Shown in pieces: positions 42,817-52,876 of a stretch of 64,000 nucleotides of DNA. Source of the DNA: Bradyrhizobium sp. CCGE-LA001 (lineage in GTDB: Bacteria > Pseudomonadota > Alphaproteobacteria > Rhizobiales > Xanthobacteraceae); contig NZ_CP013949.1 in NCBI RefSeq assembly GCF_000296215.2, positions 5,883,501-5,947,500 of the forward strand, in the 5' to 3' direction. The stretch's first letter is position 1, and every line of letters begins with the position of its first letter. The notes beneath the pieces were generated by a model. It ran no database searches, was not told the origin of the DNA, and saw nothing but the letters and a program-made list of their open reading frames with translations. A program made the translations under genes and the position numbers.

Positions 42817-45207
42817 CTAGGGGGCGGGATGCACCTCTCTCGAGCGATCCTGCTCGCCGCCTGGGGTCGCTCGATCGCTCTGGATATCGACCATCAATTG
42901 GTTCGCCATCTCCTGCAGGCGGTCACGATCTCGGTCGGTGAACTCCCGCGGCTGAGTGTCGATGACACAAAGGCAGCCTACGACATGACCGGATGAAGTC
43001 CGTAGCGGGACTCCCGCATAGAAGCGAATGCCCCTCTCCAAGACATGCGGATCATCGGCGAAGCGCGGGTCCTCGTTGATATCCTCCGAGACCAGCATAT
43101 CGTCTGCAGCGATCACATGCGCGTCGAGGGAGCCCTCGTGATTGCCCTGCAGACCTGCTTGAACGTCTTGGGCGCGGCTGTCAGCGGCGGCGGTTGGCTG
43201 GATATTGTCGACCAATGTCACCAGCGCGATCGGAACGTTGAACGCCTGCGCGACCTTTCTGGACGCCTCCTCAAGGTCCTGGCGTTTCGAGGCGTCCAAG
43301 CCCAGGCCGCGCAACGCTGCGAGCTGCGCACGTTCGGCGTCGGCCGTGAGCTGGGGCGTCTCGCCCAGAGCTGCCGCGCGACCGACCCATGCTTCGACCT
43401 GCTCGACACAAGCCTGGAGAGAGGCGAAAGCCGCGTCGGCGGCCATCTGAGTCTTGAGCTCTCCCGTCTGTTCCGTTCCGGCGATCAAATTCCAGCAACA
43501 GGCAGCCAGCTTCACCTGGGGGGCCCGACGGCGCAGGCGACGAAAGACATAGCGGGCATAGACCTGCGGCTGCGGGTGAAAGTAGGACAGGCACACCACG
43601 TCGACCCCCTGGAGATCGAGCTGCTCCAATGCTCCCCGACTGACCACGATCGGCGGCAGGACCTTGGCACCGATGCTGTGCTCCTCGAGCACCTGCGCGA
43701 GCATCTCCGCCGCCGCATGATCGAGCTCCGTGCGTCCTGCGAGACAGAGGACGCATGGTCGCTGCGCCGAGTGACTGTCCTCTGACACTGCAGACGCTTT
43801 CTCGCGGATATGGTCGTCAACCTCCCGCACAACCGAGATAGCGGTATCCGCGACCAGACGACGGTAGTTGGTATCGATGCTGCTGCGCTGACGATCGTTC
43901 TCCGCCAAGCGCAGCGCCGGAATTCCGACGTTATCGTACAGCTCACGCGAGGAACACTCGTCGACATAGTTCTCGGCGAACTCAACCGCCTCCTCCAGAT
44001 TGCCGGCCAATAGGCGCTGGTAGAGTTGCTCCTCCGGCGCAAGCACAGGGTCGCTGCCGAGAAGTATGCCCAAGAACTCCAACTGCGGGACGTAGCGCCC
44101 AATGACGACGAGGCAGACGGTCAAAGGTGTCGCCAGAAACAGCCCGACGGGCCCCCACAGCATCGTCCAGAAGATCGCGGCGATGATGATCGCAAGAGAT
44201 GACAGCCCGGTGCTGGACCCGTAGAGCCAAGGCTCGATGACATTGTTACTGACGAGTTCAGCGGTGAGGAACAGACCGACGACCCAGAACAGCATCGTCC
44301 AGCCCGGATCGACGGCGATGGCCAGGGCAGCAGGAAATATCGCCGCGATAAAAGGACCGAGATAGGGAATGAACCGGAGTACCGCTGCGAGCAGGCCCCA
44401 AAGAATCGCGTTGGGGACGCCAACAAAATAGAGTGCAACACCGATCGGCACGCCGTAAGTCAAATTGACAACGAGCTGCATCAGCAGATAGCGACTGACC
44501 CGGGACGCAGCATCGTTGATGGCCTGAGTGCTCTTCTGGAGGTCGCCGGCTCCTGCCAATTTAATGAATCGATCGCGCAGGTCCTCGCGCTCGAGCAGCA
44601 CGAAGATCACGAAGATGACAACCAGCCCGGAGGTCGCCAGCGGCGCCAGCAAAGGCCCTATGACAGAGCGAATGAGCTCCAGCGGTCTCGGCTGTGGTGG
44701 CTCCATCCGTACGGTAACGGGCTCCCGACTCTCACCGCCGGCGCCAAGCCGGGACGGCGTGCTCCCCGGCTTTTTCTCGTCTCCCGAGATCTCTCTGCCG
44801 AGATCCTGCATCGTCGTGGTGACGGCGTCGACGACCCCGCCGCCAGGCGCAGAGCTCTGCAAGGAGCGGATCTTCTCCGTGATGGTGGTCTGATAATTGG
44901 GAAGGTTGCTGGCGAGCTGGACCAGTTGGCGCCCAACGACCAAGGCGATCCCGGCGACGACGACAAAAGCAATGGAAACGGCGATCAGTACCGCTGCAAT
45001 GCGGGGCACCTTCGATCGCCTTAGCCAATTGACCAAGGGCGTGAGAATGAAGCTCAGCAGGATCGCAAGAGCAAAAGGAACGAAGATTTCCCGGCCGAGA
45101 TAGAGGGCTCCGATGGCCAGGACGATGCCGCCGGCCGTGAGCATGGGCGAGGACGCAGCTCGCACGGCCGGTGTTCGTTGCGGCGACGCCGGGGCCAACT
45201 CGGCCAT
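42817..45207 (-). CDS. AI-2E family transporter fused to B12-binding-like and GAF domains
   Basis: A 796-residue fusion. Residues about 20-375 are an AI-2E (PerM-like) transporter with about eight helices (GLVVIFVIFVLLEREDLRDR; NAILWGLLAAVLRFIPYLGP; WGPVGLFLATPLTVCLVVIG). Residues 380-480 are soluble helices. Residues about 484-590 look like a cobalamin-binding Rossmann domain (RPCVLCLAGRTELDHAAAEM; VVCLSYFHPQPQVYARYVFR) without the DxHxxG cobalt-ligand motif. Residues about 640-780 form a GAF domain (ASRKVAQAFNVPIALVTLVD; GVPLRTSSGHVVGCLCVIDT). Transport and signal sensing are thus joined; the substrate is unknown. Confidence 0.8.
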   Translation of the reverse strand: MAELAPASPQRTPAVRAASSPMLTAGGIVLAIGALYLGREIFVPFALAILLSFILTPLVNWLRRSKVPRIAAVLIAVSIAFVVVAGIALVVGRQLVQLASNLPNYQTTITEKIRSLQSSAPGGGVVDAVTTTMQDLGREISGDEKKPGSTPSRLGAGGESREPVTVRMEPPQPRPLELIRSVIGPLLAPLATSGLVVIFVIFVLLEREDLRDRFIKLAGAGDLQKSTQAINDAASRVSRYLLMQLVVNLTYGVPIGVALYFVGVPNAILWGLLAAVLRFIPYLGPFIAAIFPAALAIAVDPGWTMLFWVVGLFLTAELVSNNVIEPWLYGSSTGLSSLAIIIAAIFWTMLWGPVGLFLATPLTVCLVVIGRYVPQLEFLGILLGSDPVLAPEEQLYQRLLAGNLEEAVEFAENYVDECSSRELYDNVGIPALRLAENDRQRSSIDTNYRRLVADTAISVVREVDDHIREKASAVSEDSHSAQRPCVLCLAGRTELDHAAAEMLAQVLEEHSIGAKVLPPIVVSRGALEQLDLQGVDVVCLSYFHPQPQVYARYVFRRLRRRAPQVKLAACCWNLIAGTEQTGELKTQMAADAAFASLQACVEQVEAWVGRAAALGETPQLTADAERAQLAALRGLGLDASKRQDLEEASRKVAQAFNVPIALVTLVDNIQPTAAADSRAQDVQAGLQGNHEGSLDAHVIAADDMLVSEDINEDPRFADDPHVLERGIRFYAGVPLRTSSGHVVGCLCVIDTQPREFTDRDRDRLQEMANQLMVDIQSDRATPGGEQDRSREVHPAP

Positions 45208-45433
45208 AGGGACGAGCCTTTCAGTGGCGGTTTCGACAGGTCAACCCAAATTCGGCGGGTTTGATCCAGCCGAGCCAAGAACTTGATTCTTGAATACATG
45301 CCCTACGCGCCAAGGCGGGCGACCTATCGTCCACCAGACCAGATCATCGGTAACCGCAGGGTGGGGTGGCCTGAGGCGGTCACTTCACCTAAACTTCGGG
45401 CGAATCCACCGCCTGCCTCCTTGCCGGAACCCC

Positions 45434-46735
45434 ATGGTCCAGAACCGATTTCTGATCGCTGCCGCCGCGCTTCTCGCGTGCTCTGCCACCGCCACCGCCC
45501 AGATGCTTCCGCCCCCCGCAAGGCCCGCAGCGACCAAAGCGACACCCCCCTCGTCGCGGGCCGCTTCGTGCCACAACGGCGCGAGCTTCGAGCGTTTCCT
45601 GGCCGACGTGAAGCAGCAGGCCGTCGCCGAGGGTGTGTCGCAGCGTGCGCTCGCCGAAGCTGCGCCATACCTCACCTACGACCAGAGCATCGTCAACCGC
45701 GACCGTGGCCAGCGCGTGTTCGGCCAAGTGTTCACCGAATTCTCGCGCAACCGGGCGTCGGAGGGAGCGGCCAGGAACGCTCAGGCACGCATCAAGATGC
45801 ATGCGGCGGCGTTCGCCCGCGCCGAGAAGGAATATGGCGTGCCGCCGGCGGTCATCGCCGCGTTCTGGGGACTGGAGAGCAGCTTTGGCGCCGAGCTCGG
45901 CAAGCTGCATACGCTGCCGTCGTTGGTGTCGTTGGCCTATGACTGCCGCCGCTCCGAGATGTTTCAGAAGGAAACCATCGCGGCGCTCAAGATCATCGAC
46001 CGCGGCGATCTCTCACCATCCGAGATGATCGGCTCCTGGGCGGGCGAGCTCGGGCAGACGCAGTTTTTGCCCACGCATTACTTCAACTATGCGGTGGACT
46101 ATGATGGCGACGGCCATCGCGACCTGTTGCGCAGCGCGCCCGACGTGATCGGCTCGACCGCGAACTACATCGCTACCGGACTGAAGTGGCGGCGTGGCGA
46201 GCCATGGCTGCAGGAAGTGCGCGCGCCCACGAACTTTCCGTGGGACCAGGCCGACCTGACGATCAAGCTGCCGCGCGCGAAATTCGCGCAACTCGGCGTC
46301 ATCTATCCCGATGGCCGGCCGCTGCCGAATGACGAACTGCCCGCCTCTCTGTTGTTGCCGATGGGTCGCACCGGGCCAGCATTTCTCGCCTATGCCAATT
46401 TCGCGGCGTACACCGAGTGGAACAACTCGCTGATCTATTCGACCACCGCAGCCTATCTCGCCAGCCGCATCGCCGGCGCCGCGCCGATGCGGCAGCCCGC
46501 CGTGCCGGTTGTGCAACTGCCGCTCAACGAACTGAAGGAGTTGCAGCAGCATCTCGTCCGCGCCGGCTTCAATGTCGGCAAGGTCGATGGCGTGATGGGA
46601 CAATTGAGCCGCACGGCAGTGAAGGCGATGCAGATCAAGTACGGCCTGCCGGCGGATTCCTGGCCGACCGCGGAGCTGCTCGCGCGCATGCGGGGCAGCA
46701 CGGCCCAGGTGCAGCCGGCGGCCACGGTCCGGTAG
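45434..46735 (+). CDS. MltB-type lytic murein transglycosylase
   Basis: A 433-residue periplasmic enzyme that cleaves peptidoglycan glycan strands. A signal peptide (MVQNRFLIAAAALLACSATA) precedes the SLT_2 domain, residues about 50-340. The catalytic glutamate is in FWGLESSFGAELGK, and downstream motifs are GSWAGELGQTQFLPTHY and YDGDGHRDLL. The C-terminal peptidoglycan-binding domain, near 365-425, has ELQQHLVRAGFNVGKVDGVM. ATG 45434 starts the signal peptide. It is divergent from the AI-2E fusion gene. Confidence 0.92.
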   Translation: MVQNRFLIAAAALLACSATATAQMLPPPARPAATKATPPSSRAASCHNGASFERFLADVKQQAVAEGVSQRALAEAAPYLTYDQSIVNRDRGQRVFGQVFTEFSRNRASEGAARNAQARIKMHAAAFARAEKEYGVPPAVIAAFWGLESSFGAELGKLHTLPSLVSLAYDCRRSEMFQKETIAALKIIDRGDLSPSEMIGSWAGELGQTQFLPTHYFNYAVDYDGDGHRDLLRSAPDVIGSTANYIATGLKWRRGEPWLQEVRAPTNFPWDQADLTIKLPRAKFAQLGVIYPDGRPLPNDELPASLLLPMGRTGPAFLAYANFAAYTEWNNSLIYSTTAAYLASRIAGAAPMRQPAVPVVQLPLNELKELQQHLVRAGFNVGKVDGVMGQLSRTAVKAMQIKYGLPADSWPTAELLARMRGSTAQVQPAATVR

Positions 46736-46844
46736 AATTTTCGCATCGCACAAGTTGCTTTCCGCGATTGTATTTTTCCATGAGCCTCCCATGTGAGTGG
46801 CTCAGGTTTTCTCCTGAGATTTCCCATTCACAAGCGAGCATCAC

Positions 46845-47348
46845 ATGTCCTTCTACGACGCGGTCGTCCCCGCCTATCTGCAAATGCTGAACAGCCTCAC
46901 CGGCCTGCTCACCAAAGCCGAGGCGCATTGCGCGGCCAGGAAGATCGACCCGAGCGTCCTGCTCGGCTCCCGCCTCTTCCCGGACATGCTGCCGCTGTCG
47001 AGGCAGGTCCAGCTCGTCAGCGATTTCGCCGCCAAAGGCTGTGCCCGTCTGACGCACAGCGAGGTGCCCTCCACCCCCGACACCGAGACCAGCTTCGCCG
47101 AATTGAAGCTGCGGCTGGCGAAGACCATCGACTACGTGAAGTCGTTCAAGCCCGAGCAGTTCGAAGGCGCCGAGAGCAAGGACGTCACCTTCCCGGCCGG
47201 CCCCGACAAATCCATCACCCTGAAGGGCCAGCAATTCCTGAGCGCGTTCTCGCTGCCGAACTTCTATTTCCACGCCGCCACCGCCCACGGCATTTTACGC
47301 CACAACGGCGTCGAGATCGGCAAGCGGGACTTCATGGGCGCGAATTGA
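46845..47348 (+). CDS. DUF1993 family protein
   Basis: A 167-residue cytoplasmic helical protein of the DUF1993 (DinB-like) family: SFYDAVVPAYLQMLNSLTGL at the start, LSRQVQLVSDFAAKGCARLT in the middle, and FYFHAATAHGILRHNGVEIG near the end, with histidines placed as in DinB-like folds. No enzymatic role is established. It stands alone between the transglycosylase and the ene-reductase genes. Confidence 0.85.
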   Translation: MSFYDAVVPAYLQMLNSLTGLLTKAEAHCAARKIDPSVLLGSRLFPDMLPLSRQVQLVSDFAAKGCARLTHSEVPSTPDTETSFAELKLRLAKTIDYVKSFKPEQFEGAESKDVTFPAGPDKSITLKGQQFLSAFSLPNFYFHAATAHGILRHNGVEIGKRDFMGAN

Positions 47349-47526
47349 CATCTCGAATCGTACGGCCGCGCAGTGGAATTCTGCTGCCGTGGCCGGAATT
47401 ACACATGAATCATGCTGCGCGGCCTCGCCGCGTAGCTCGCCTGCGCTTTGAGTATGGCTCTGCCCTTGCACCTGATGTCACGATGCACAAGTGTTCGTGA
47501 CCTCTCATTGCCTGGAAGCATCCCCC

Positions 47527-48627
47527 ATGAGCCGTCCGACCAAACTGTTTGAGACCTACAAGCTCGGCCCGATCACGCTGGCCAATCGCCTCGTCATGGC
47601 GCCGCTGACGCGCAACCGCGCCGTGCCCGGCACGTTCGTGCCCGGTGCGCTCGCGGCGGACTATTACGGCCAGCGCGCTTCCGCAGGACTTCTGATCACC
47701 GAAGCGAGCCAGGTCTCGCAGCAGGGCCAGGGCTATCAGGACACGCCCGGCATCTATTCAAAGGACCAGGTCGCAGGCTGGCGCAAGGTCACCGATCGCG
47801 TCCATGAGCGCGGTGGCAAGATCTTCATCCAGCTCTGGCATGTCGGCCGCATCTCCCATGTCGACCTCCAGGCCAATGGCGCAGCCCCCGTGGCGCCGAG
47901 CGCGATCCGCGCCAAGGGCAAGACCTTCGTGAACGGCGGCTTCGCCGACGTCTCCGAGCCGCGCGCGCTCGAGCTCTCCGAAATCCCTGATATCATCGAC
48001 GACTTCAAGCGTGCGACGAAGAATGCGCTCGAAGCCGGCTTCGACGGTGTCGAGATTCATGGTGCCAACGGCTATCTGCTCGAGCAGTTCGCCAAGGACG
48101 GCGCCAACAAGCGCACGGACGCCTATGGCGGCTCGATCGAAAACCGCGCACGGCTGATGCTCGAGGTCTCCAAGACCGTCGTCGCCGAGGCCGGCGCCGA
48201 CCGCACCGGCATCCGCATCTCGCCCGTGACGCCAGCCAACGACATCTCGGATTCCAACCCGCAGGCGCTGTACGATCACATCGTCGACGGCCTTAGCGCG
48301 CTCAAGCTCGCCTATCTCCACGTCGTCGAAGGCGCCACCGGTGGCCCGCGCGACATCGCCCCGTTCGACTATGCGTCCCTGCGCAAGCGCTTCGGCGGCG
48401 CCTACGTCGCCAACAACGGCTACGATTTCGATCTCGCCAGCAAGGTGCTGGACGCCAACGCGGCCGATCTCATCGCCTTCGGCAAGCCCTTCATCTCTAA
48501 CCCCGACCTCGTCGAGCGGCTGAAGCAGGGCGCACCGCTGAACGATTGGGACAAGACCACGTTCTACGGCGGCAGCGCGAAGGGGTATACCGACTATCCA
48601 ACGCTCGCGGCTGAGCCGGCGGAGTAA
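47527..48627 (+). CDS. Alkene reductase (Old Yellow Enzyme, NemA-like)
   Basis: A 366-residue FMN-dependent ene-reductase that reduces electron-poor C=C bonds or nitro groups with NAD(P)H. The FMN and substrate sites are visible: NRLVMAPLTRNRAVPG near residue 25, IQLWHVGRISH near 100, the His/Asn pair in EIHGANGYLLEQF near 180, and TGIRISPVTPAND near 235. The family C-terminus YTDYP is present. ATG 47527 is the proper start; the longer frame from 47491 is not conserved-looking. Usually induced by electrophiles. Confidence 0.93.
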   Translation: MSRPTKLFETYKLGPITLANRLVMAPLTRNRAVPGTFVPGALAADYYGQRASAGLLITEASQVSQQGQGYQDTPGIYSKDQVAGWRKVTDRVHERGGKIFIQLWHVGRISHVDLQANGAAPVAPSAIRAKGKTFVNGGFADVSEPRALELSEIPDIIDDFKRATKNALEAGFDGVEIHGANGYLLEQFAKDGANKRTDAYGGSIENRARLMLEVSKTVVAEAGADRTGIRISPVTPANDISDSNPQALYDHIVDGLSALKLAYLHVVEGATGGPRDIAPFDYASLRKRFGGAYVANNGYDFDLASKVLDANAADLIAFGKPFISNPDLVERLKQGAPLNDWDKTTFYGGSAKGYTDYPTLAAEPAE

Positions 48628-48650
48628 GCGACGCCGTCGCTTTATCCTCC

Positions 48651-48771
48651 GTCATTGCGAGGAGCTCTTGCGACGAAGCAATCCAGCCTACTTCCGCGGA
48701 GAGACTCTGGATTGCTTGGCTGAGCCTGTCATCGGGCCGCGCTTCGCACGGACCCGTTGGCTCGCAATGAC
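48651..48771. repeat. REP-like palindromic element, longer copy
   Basis: The same 11-base termini as at 30886-30971 are present: GTCATTGCGAG at 48651-48661 and CTCGCAATGAC at 48761-48771, with internal GAAGCAATCCAG / CTGGATTGCTT. It carries about 35 additional bases on the right side (48727-48760), which resemble another hairpin unit. Non-coding. Confidence 0.8.
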
Positions 48772-48808
48772 GGCGCGGAGGCAGCGCGCCTCAACTCACC
48801 AGGAGAAA

Positions 48809-48834
48809 AAAGGCCGGGATCGCTCCCGGCCTTT
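48809..48834 (-). terminator. Terminator of the glp operon
   Basis: AAAGGCCGGGA (48809-48819) and TCCCGGCCTTT (48824-48834) are perfect 11-base arms around TCGC. On the minus strand the stem is followed by six T residues. It lies 50 bases past glpV and ends the glp transcript. Confidence 0.8.
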
Positions 48835-48847
48835 CGCATCTTGATGG

Positions 48848-48870
48848 ATGGCCGGGTCGAGCCCGGCCAT
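48848..48870. repeat. Short GC hairpin repeat
   Basis: ATGGCCGGG and CCCGGCCAT form a perfect nine-base stem around TCGAG. It matches the terminal hairpin of the repeat at 19409-19530 and is another unit of the Bradyrhizobium intergenic repeats. It lies between the terminator and the glpV stop. Confidence 0.55.
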
Positions 48871-48884
48871 GACGTCTCACGACG

Positions 48885-50680
48885 TCACTTCGCTTCCGCG
48901 CGCTTGGGCGGCGTGGCCGGCCACGACTTGATCAGGGTGTCGTAGTCGACGGTCTCGCCCTTCGGCTTCTCGTTGGCGAGCTTGCGCTGCGGAGCAATCG
49001 TGCCGTCCTTCTGGGCCTTGGCGAACCAGTATTCGGCCGATTCCTTCTTGTGCAGCTTGGGGCCGCAGGCGCCCTGCACGCCGGACTTCTCCAGGCGCTC
49101 CATGACGGAGTCCTGAGCGGCGGCCAGCGCGTCCATCGCCTGCTGCGGCGTCTTCGCACCGGACGACGCATCGCCGATGTTCTGCCACCAGAGCTGGGCG
49201 AGCTTCGGATAGTCGGGCACGTTGTTGCCGGTCGGGGTCCACTGCACGCGGGCGGGCGAGCGGTAGAACTCGACGAGACCGCCGAGCTTCGGCGCACGTT
49301 CCGTGAACGACTTGTCCCAGATGTCGGATTCACGCACGAAGGTAAGACCGACGTGGCTCTTCTTCAGCGACACCGACTTTGAGACGATGAACTGAAGATA
49401 GAGCCAGGCAGCCTTGCGACGATCCGGCGGAGTGGACTTCAGGAGCGTGAGCGAGCCCGCGTCCTGATAGCCGAGCTTCATGCCTTCCTTCCAGTACGAG
49501 CCGTGCGGCGACGGAGCCATGCGCCATTTCGGCGTGCCGTCGGCGTTCATCACGGCGATGCCCGGCTTCACCATGTCGGCGGTGAAGGCGGTGTACCAGA
49601 ACATCTGCTGGGCGATGTTGCCCTGCGCCGGCACGGGGCCGGACTCGGAGAACGTCATGCCCTGCGCCTGCGGCGGCGCATACTTCTTCATCCACTCGAG
49701 ATATTTCGTGATCGAGTAGACTGCGGCCGGACCGTTGGTGTCGCCACCACGCTCCACCGAAGAGCCGACCGGGCGGCAGCCTTCCATGCGGATGCCCCAT
49801 TCGTCGACCGGCAGACCGTTCGGAATGCCCTTGTCACCGTTGCCGGCCATCGACAGCCAGGCGTCGGTGAAACGCCATCCGAGCGACGGGTCCTTCTTGC
49901 CATAGTCCATATGGCCGTAGACCTTGACGCCGTTGATCTCCTTGATGTCGTTGGTGAAGAACTCGGCGATGTCCTCATAGGCGGACCAGTTCACGGGGCA
50001 CGCCGAGCTCGTAGCCGTACTTGGCCTTGAACTTGGCCTTGTAGTCGGCATTGGTGAACCAGTCGTAGCGGAACCAATAGAGGTTCGCGAACTGCTGGTC
50101 GGGCAGCTGATAGAGCTTGCCATCCGGCCCGGTGCCGAACGACTTGCCGATGAAGTCGTTGACGTCGAGCATGGGGTTGGTGACGTCCTTGCCCTCACCG
50201 GTCATGAAGTCCGACAGCGCGATGGTCTGGCCGTAGCGGAAATGCGTGCCGATCAGGTCGGAATCGTTGATCCAGCCGTCGTAGACGTTCTTGCCCGACT
50301 GCATCTGGGTCTGCAGCTTCTCGACGACGTCACCTTCCTGGATGAGGTCGTGCTTGAGCTTGATGCCCGTGAGCTCGGAGAATGCCTTGGCGAGCGTCTG
50401 CGCCTCGTATTCGTGAGTCGTGATCGTCTCGGAGACGACGTTGATCTCCATGCCCTTGAAGGGTTCGGCGGCCTTGGCGAACCACTCCAGCTCCTTCTTC
50501 TGGTCGTCCTTCGACAGCGTCGAGGGGGTGAATTCCGCGATCCACTTCTGGATCACGCTTCGTCCGCGCGCGAACCGGCGCCGAGAGAGCGAGCGACACT
50601 GCAACGATCGCAGCGGCGCTGGACATGGTCAGAAAACTATTCTTGGTCAATGGACCTTTCCTTCTCCTAAACTGTCGCAT
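48885..50680 (-). pseudogene. glpV: Frameshifted glycerol ABC transporter substrate-binding protein
   Basis: The gene would encode about 597 residues. ATG 50680 has GGAGG upstream, followed by a signal peptide (TMSSAAAIVAVSLALSAPVR) in one frame. The frame must then change near 50556-50566 to reach VIQKWIAEFTPSTLSKDDQK (two missing bases, or one extra). It must change again at the four-G run 49995-49998 (one extra base), where the expected GVPVNWSAYEDIAEFF appears in the third frame. The protein continues intact to KSWPATPPKRAEAK. Coding content between breaks is well preserved, so sequencing error is as likely as real decay. It would bind glycerol in the periplasm. Confidence 0.85.
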
Positions 50681-50755
50681 GGTTTCCTCCGTTGCAGCGA
50701 CAAACTTTTATACAGACCCGGATTGCTTCCGGATCTGGCCGTCCCTTCGCGAGCT

Positions 50756-51084
50756 TCAGACCGTGCGGAAAATGAGCACGGCCGCCACCAGCGAAATTCC
50801 ACTTGCGAGCCACAGGCGCGAGATCTCGAGCCCCTCCTCGCCGATCGGCAGCGTTGCGATCGCATCGGTGCCGAACAGGCCGATCCACAGCAGGTGGATC
50901 ACCGCCGCCGTGATCAGCGAGATGAACAGCGATCGCCGCGCGTGGTCGGAATGCGAAGCACACCGACGCGCTCGGCCTCCGGATAGACCGCCGCAAGCCA
51001 CGTCATCACGGCGAGCGTGCCGGCGATCGCGGCGAAGAAGATCGCCGTCGGCAGCGTCCAGGCCATCCATGCGATGGATTCCAT
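50756..51084 (-). pseudogene. glpU: Frameshifted DUF2160 small membrane protein of the glp operon
   Basis: ATG 51084 (preceded by AGGAGG) starts MESIAWMAWTLPTAIFFAAI, reading to IPTTRGDR in one frame. A single missing base near 50930 then shifts to LFISLITAAVIHLLWIGLFG in another frame, continuing to the stop at 50756. The reconstructed product, about 109 residues with three or four helices, fits DUF2160, always found with the rhizobial glp ABC system. It lies 9 bases after glpQ. The exact role is unknown. Confidence 0.82.
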
Positions 51085-51093
51085 GAAAACCTC

Positions 51094-51901
51094 CTAGACC
51101 CGGCCGAGCGCAAAGCCGCTCGCGATGTAATTGCGGACGAACCAGATCACGAGCGCGCCCGGAATGATGGTGAGCACGCCAGCGGCTGCCAAGAGGCCCC
51201 AATCCATGCCGGCGGCCGACACCGTGCGTGTCATGATCGCCGCGATGGGCTTGGCCGAGACCGAGGTCAGCGTGCGCGCGAGCAGGAGCTCGACCCAGGA
51301 GAACATGAAAGCAGAAGAAGGCGGCAACGCCGATGCCGCTCGCGATCAGCGGCACCAGGATCTTGATGAAGAAGCGAGGGAAGGAATAGCCGTCGAGGAA
51401 GGCGGTCTCGTCGATTCTCGCGCGGCACGCCCGAGACGAAGCTTCGAGGATCCACACCGCGAGCGGCACGTTGAAAGATGCAGTGCGCCAGCGCGACCGC
51501 CCAGGGCGTATCGAACAGGCCGATCGCCGAATAGAGGTTGAAGAACGGCAGCGCATAGACCGCGGCCGGCGCCATGCGGTTCGACAGCAGCCAGAAGAAC
51601 AGATGCTTGTCGCCGAGGAAGCGGTAGCGCGAGAAGGCATAGGCAGCCGGCAGCGCCACCGAGATCGAGATGATGGTGTTGAGGACGACGTATTCCAGCG
51701 AGTTGATGTAGCCGGAATACCAGCTCTCGTCGGTGAAGATGCGTTTGTAGTGCTGCAGCGTCGGCGTGTGCGGCCACAGCGTCATCGTCGAGACGATCTC
51801 GGCGTTGGTCTTGAAGCTCATGTTGACGAGCCAGTAGATCGGCAGCAGCAGGAAGACGAGGAACAGCCCCATGATGAGGCGGCGGCCGGGAATCGAATGC
51901 A

Positions 51902-51902
<1 letters not shown>
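51094..51902 (-). pseudogene. glpQ: Frameshifted glycerol ABC transporter permease 2
   Basis: The second inner-membrane permease, starting ATG 51902 (overlapping the glpP stop as TGATG). The first 140 residues are intact (MHSIPGRRLIMGLFLVFLLL; SVALPAAYAFSRYRFLGDKH). Then four single-base indels occur: an extra base at 51474-51476, a missing one near 51442, extra at 51415-51416 and extra at 51308-51310. Between them, expected segments appear in alternating frames: IFNVPLAVWILE, FVSGVPRE, IDETAFLDGYSFPRFFIK and MFSWVELLLARTLTSVSAKP. Net shift is +2, so no full protein is possible as written. Confidence 0.85.

Positions 51903-52875
<973 letters not shown>

Positions 52876-52876
<1 letters not shown>

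Noticed and set aside
46781..46808. TGAGCC/GGCTCA hairpin followed by GGTTTT, terminator candidate after the transglycosylase gene
   Set aside because: Six-base stem with a 12-base loop and a short T-run; too weak to list.
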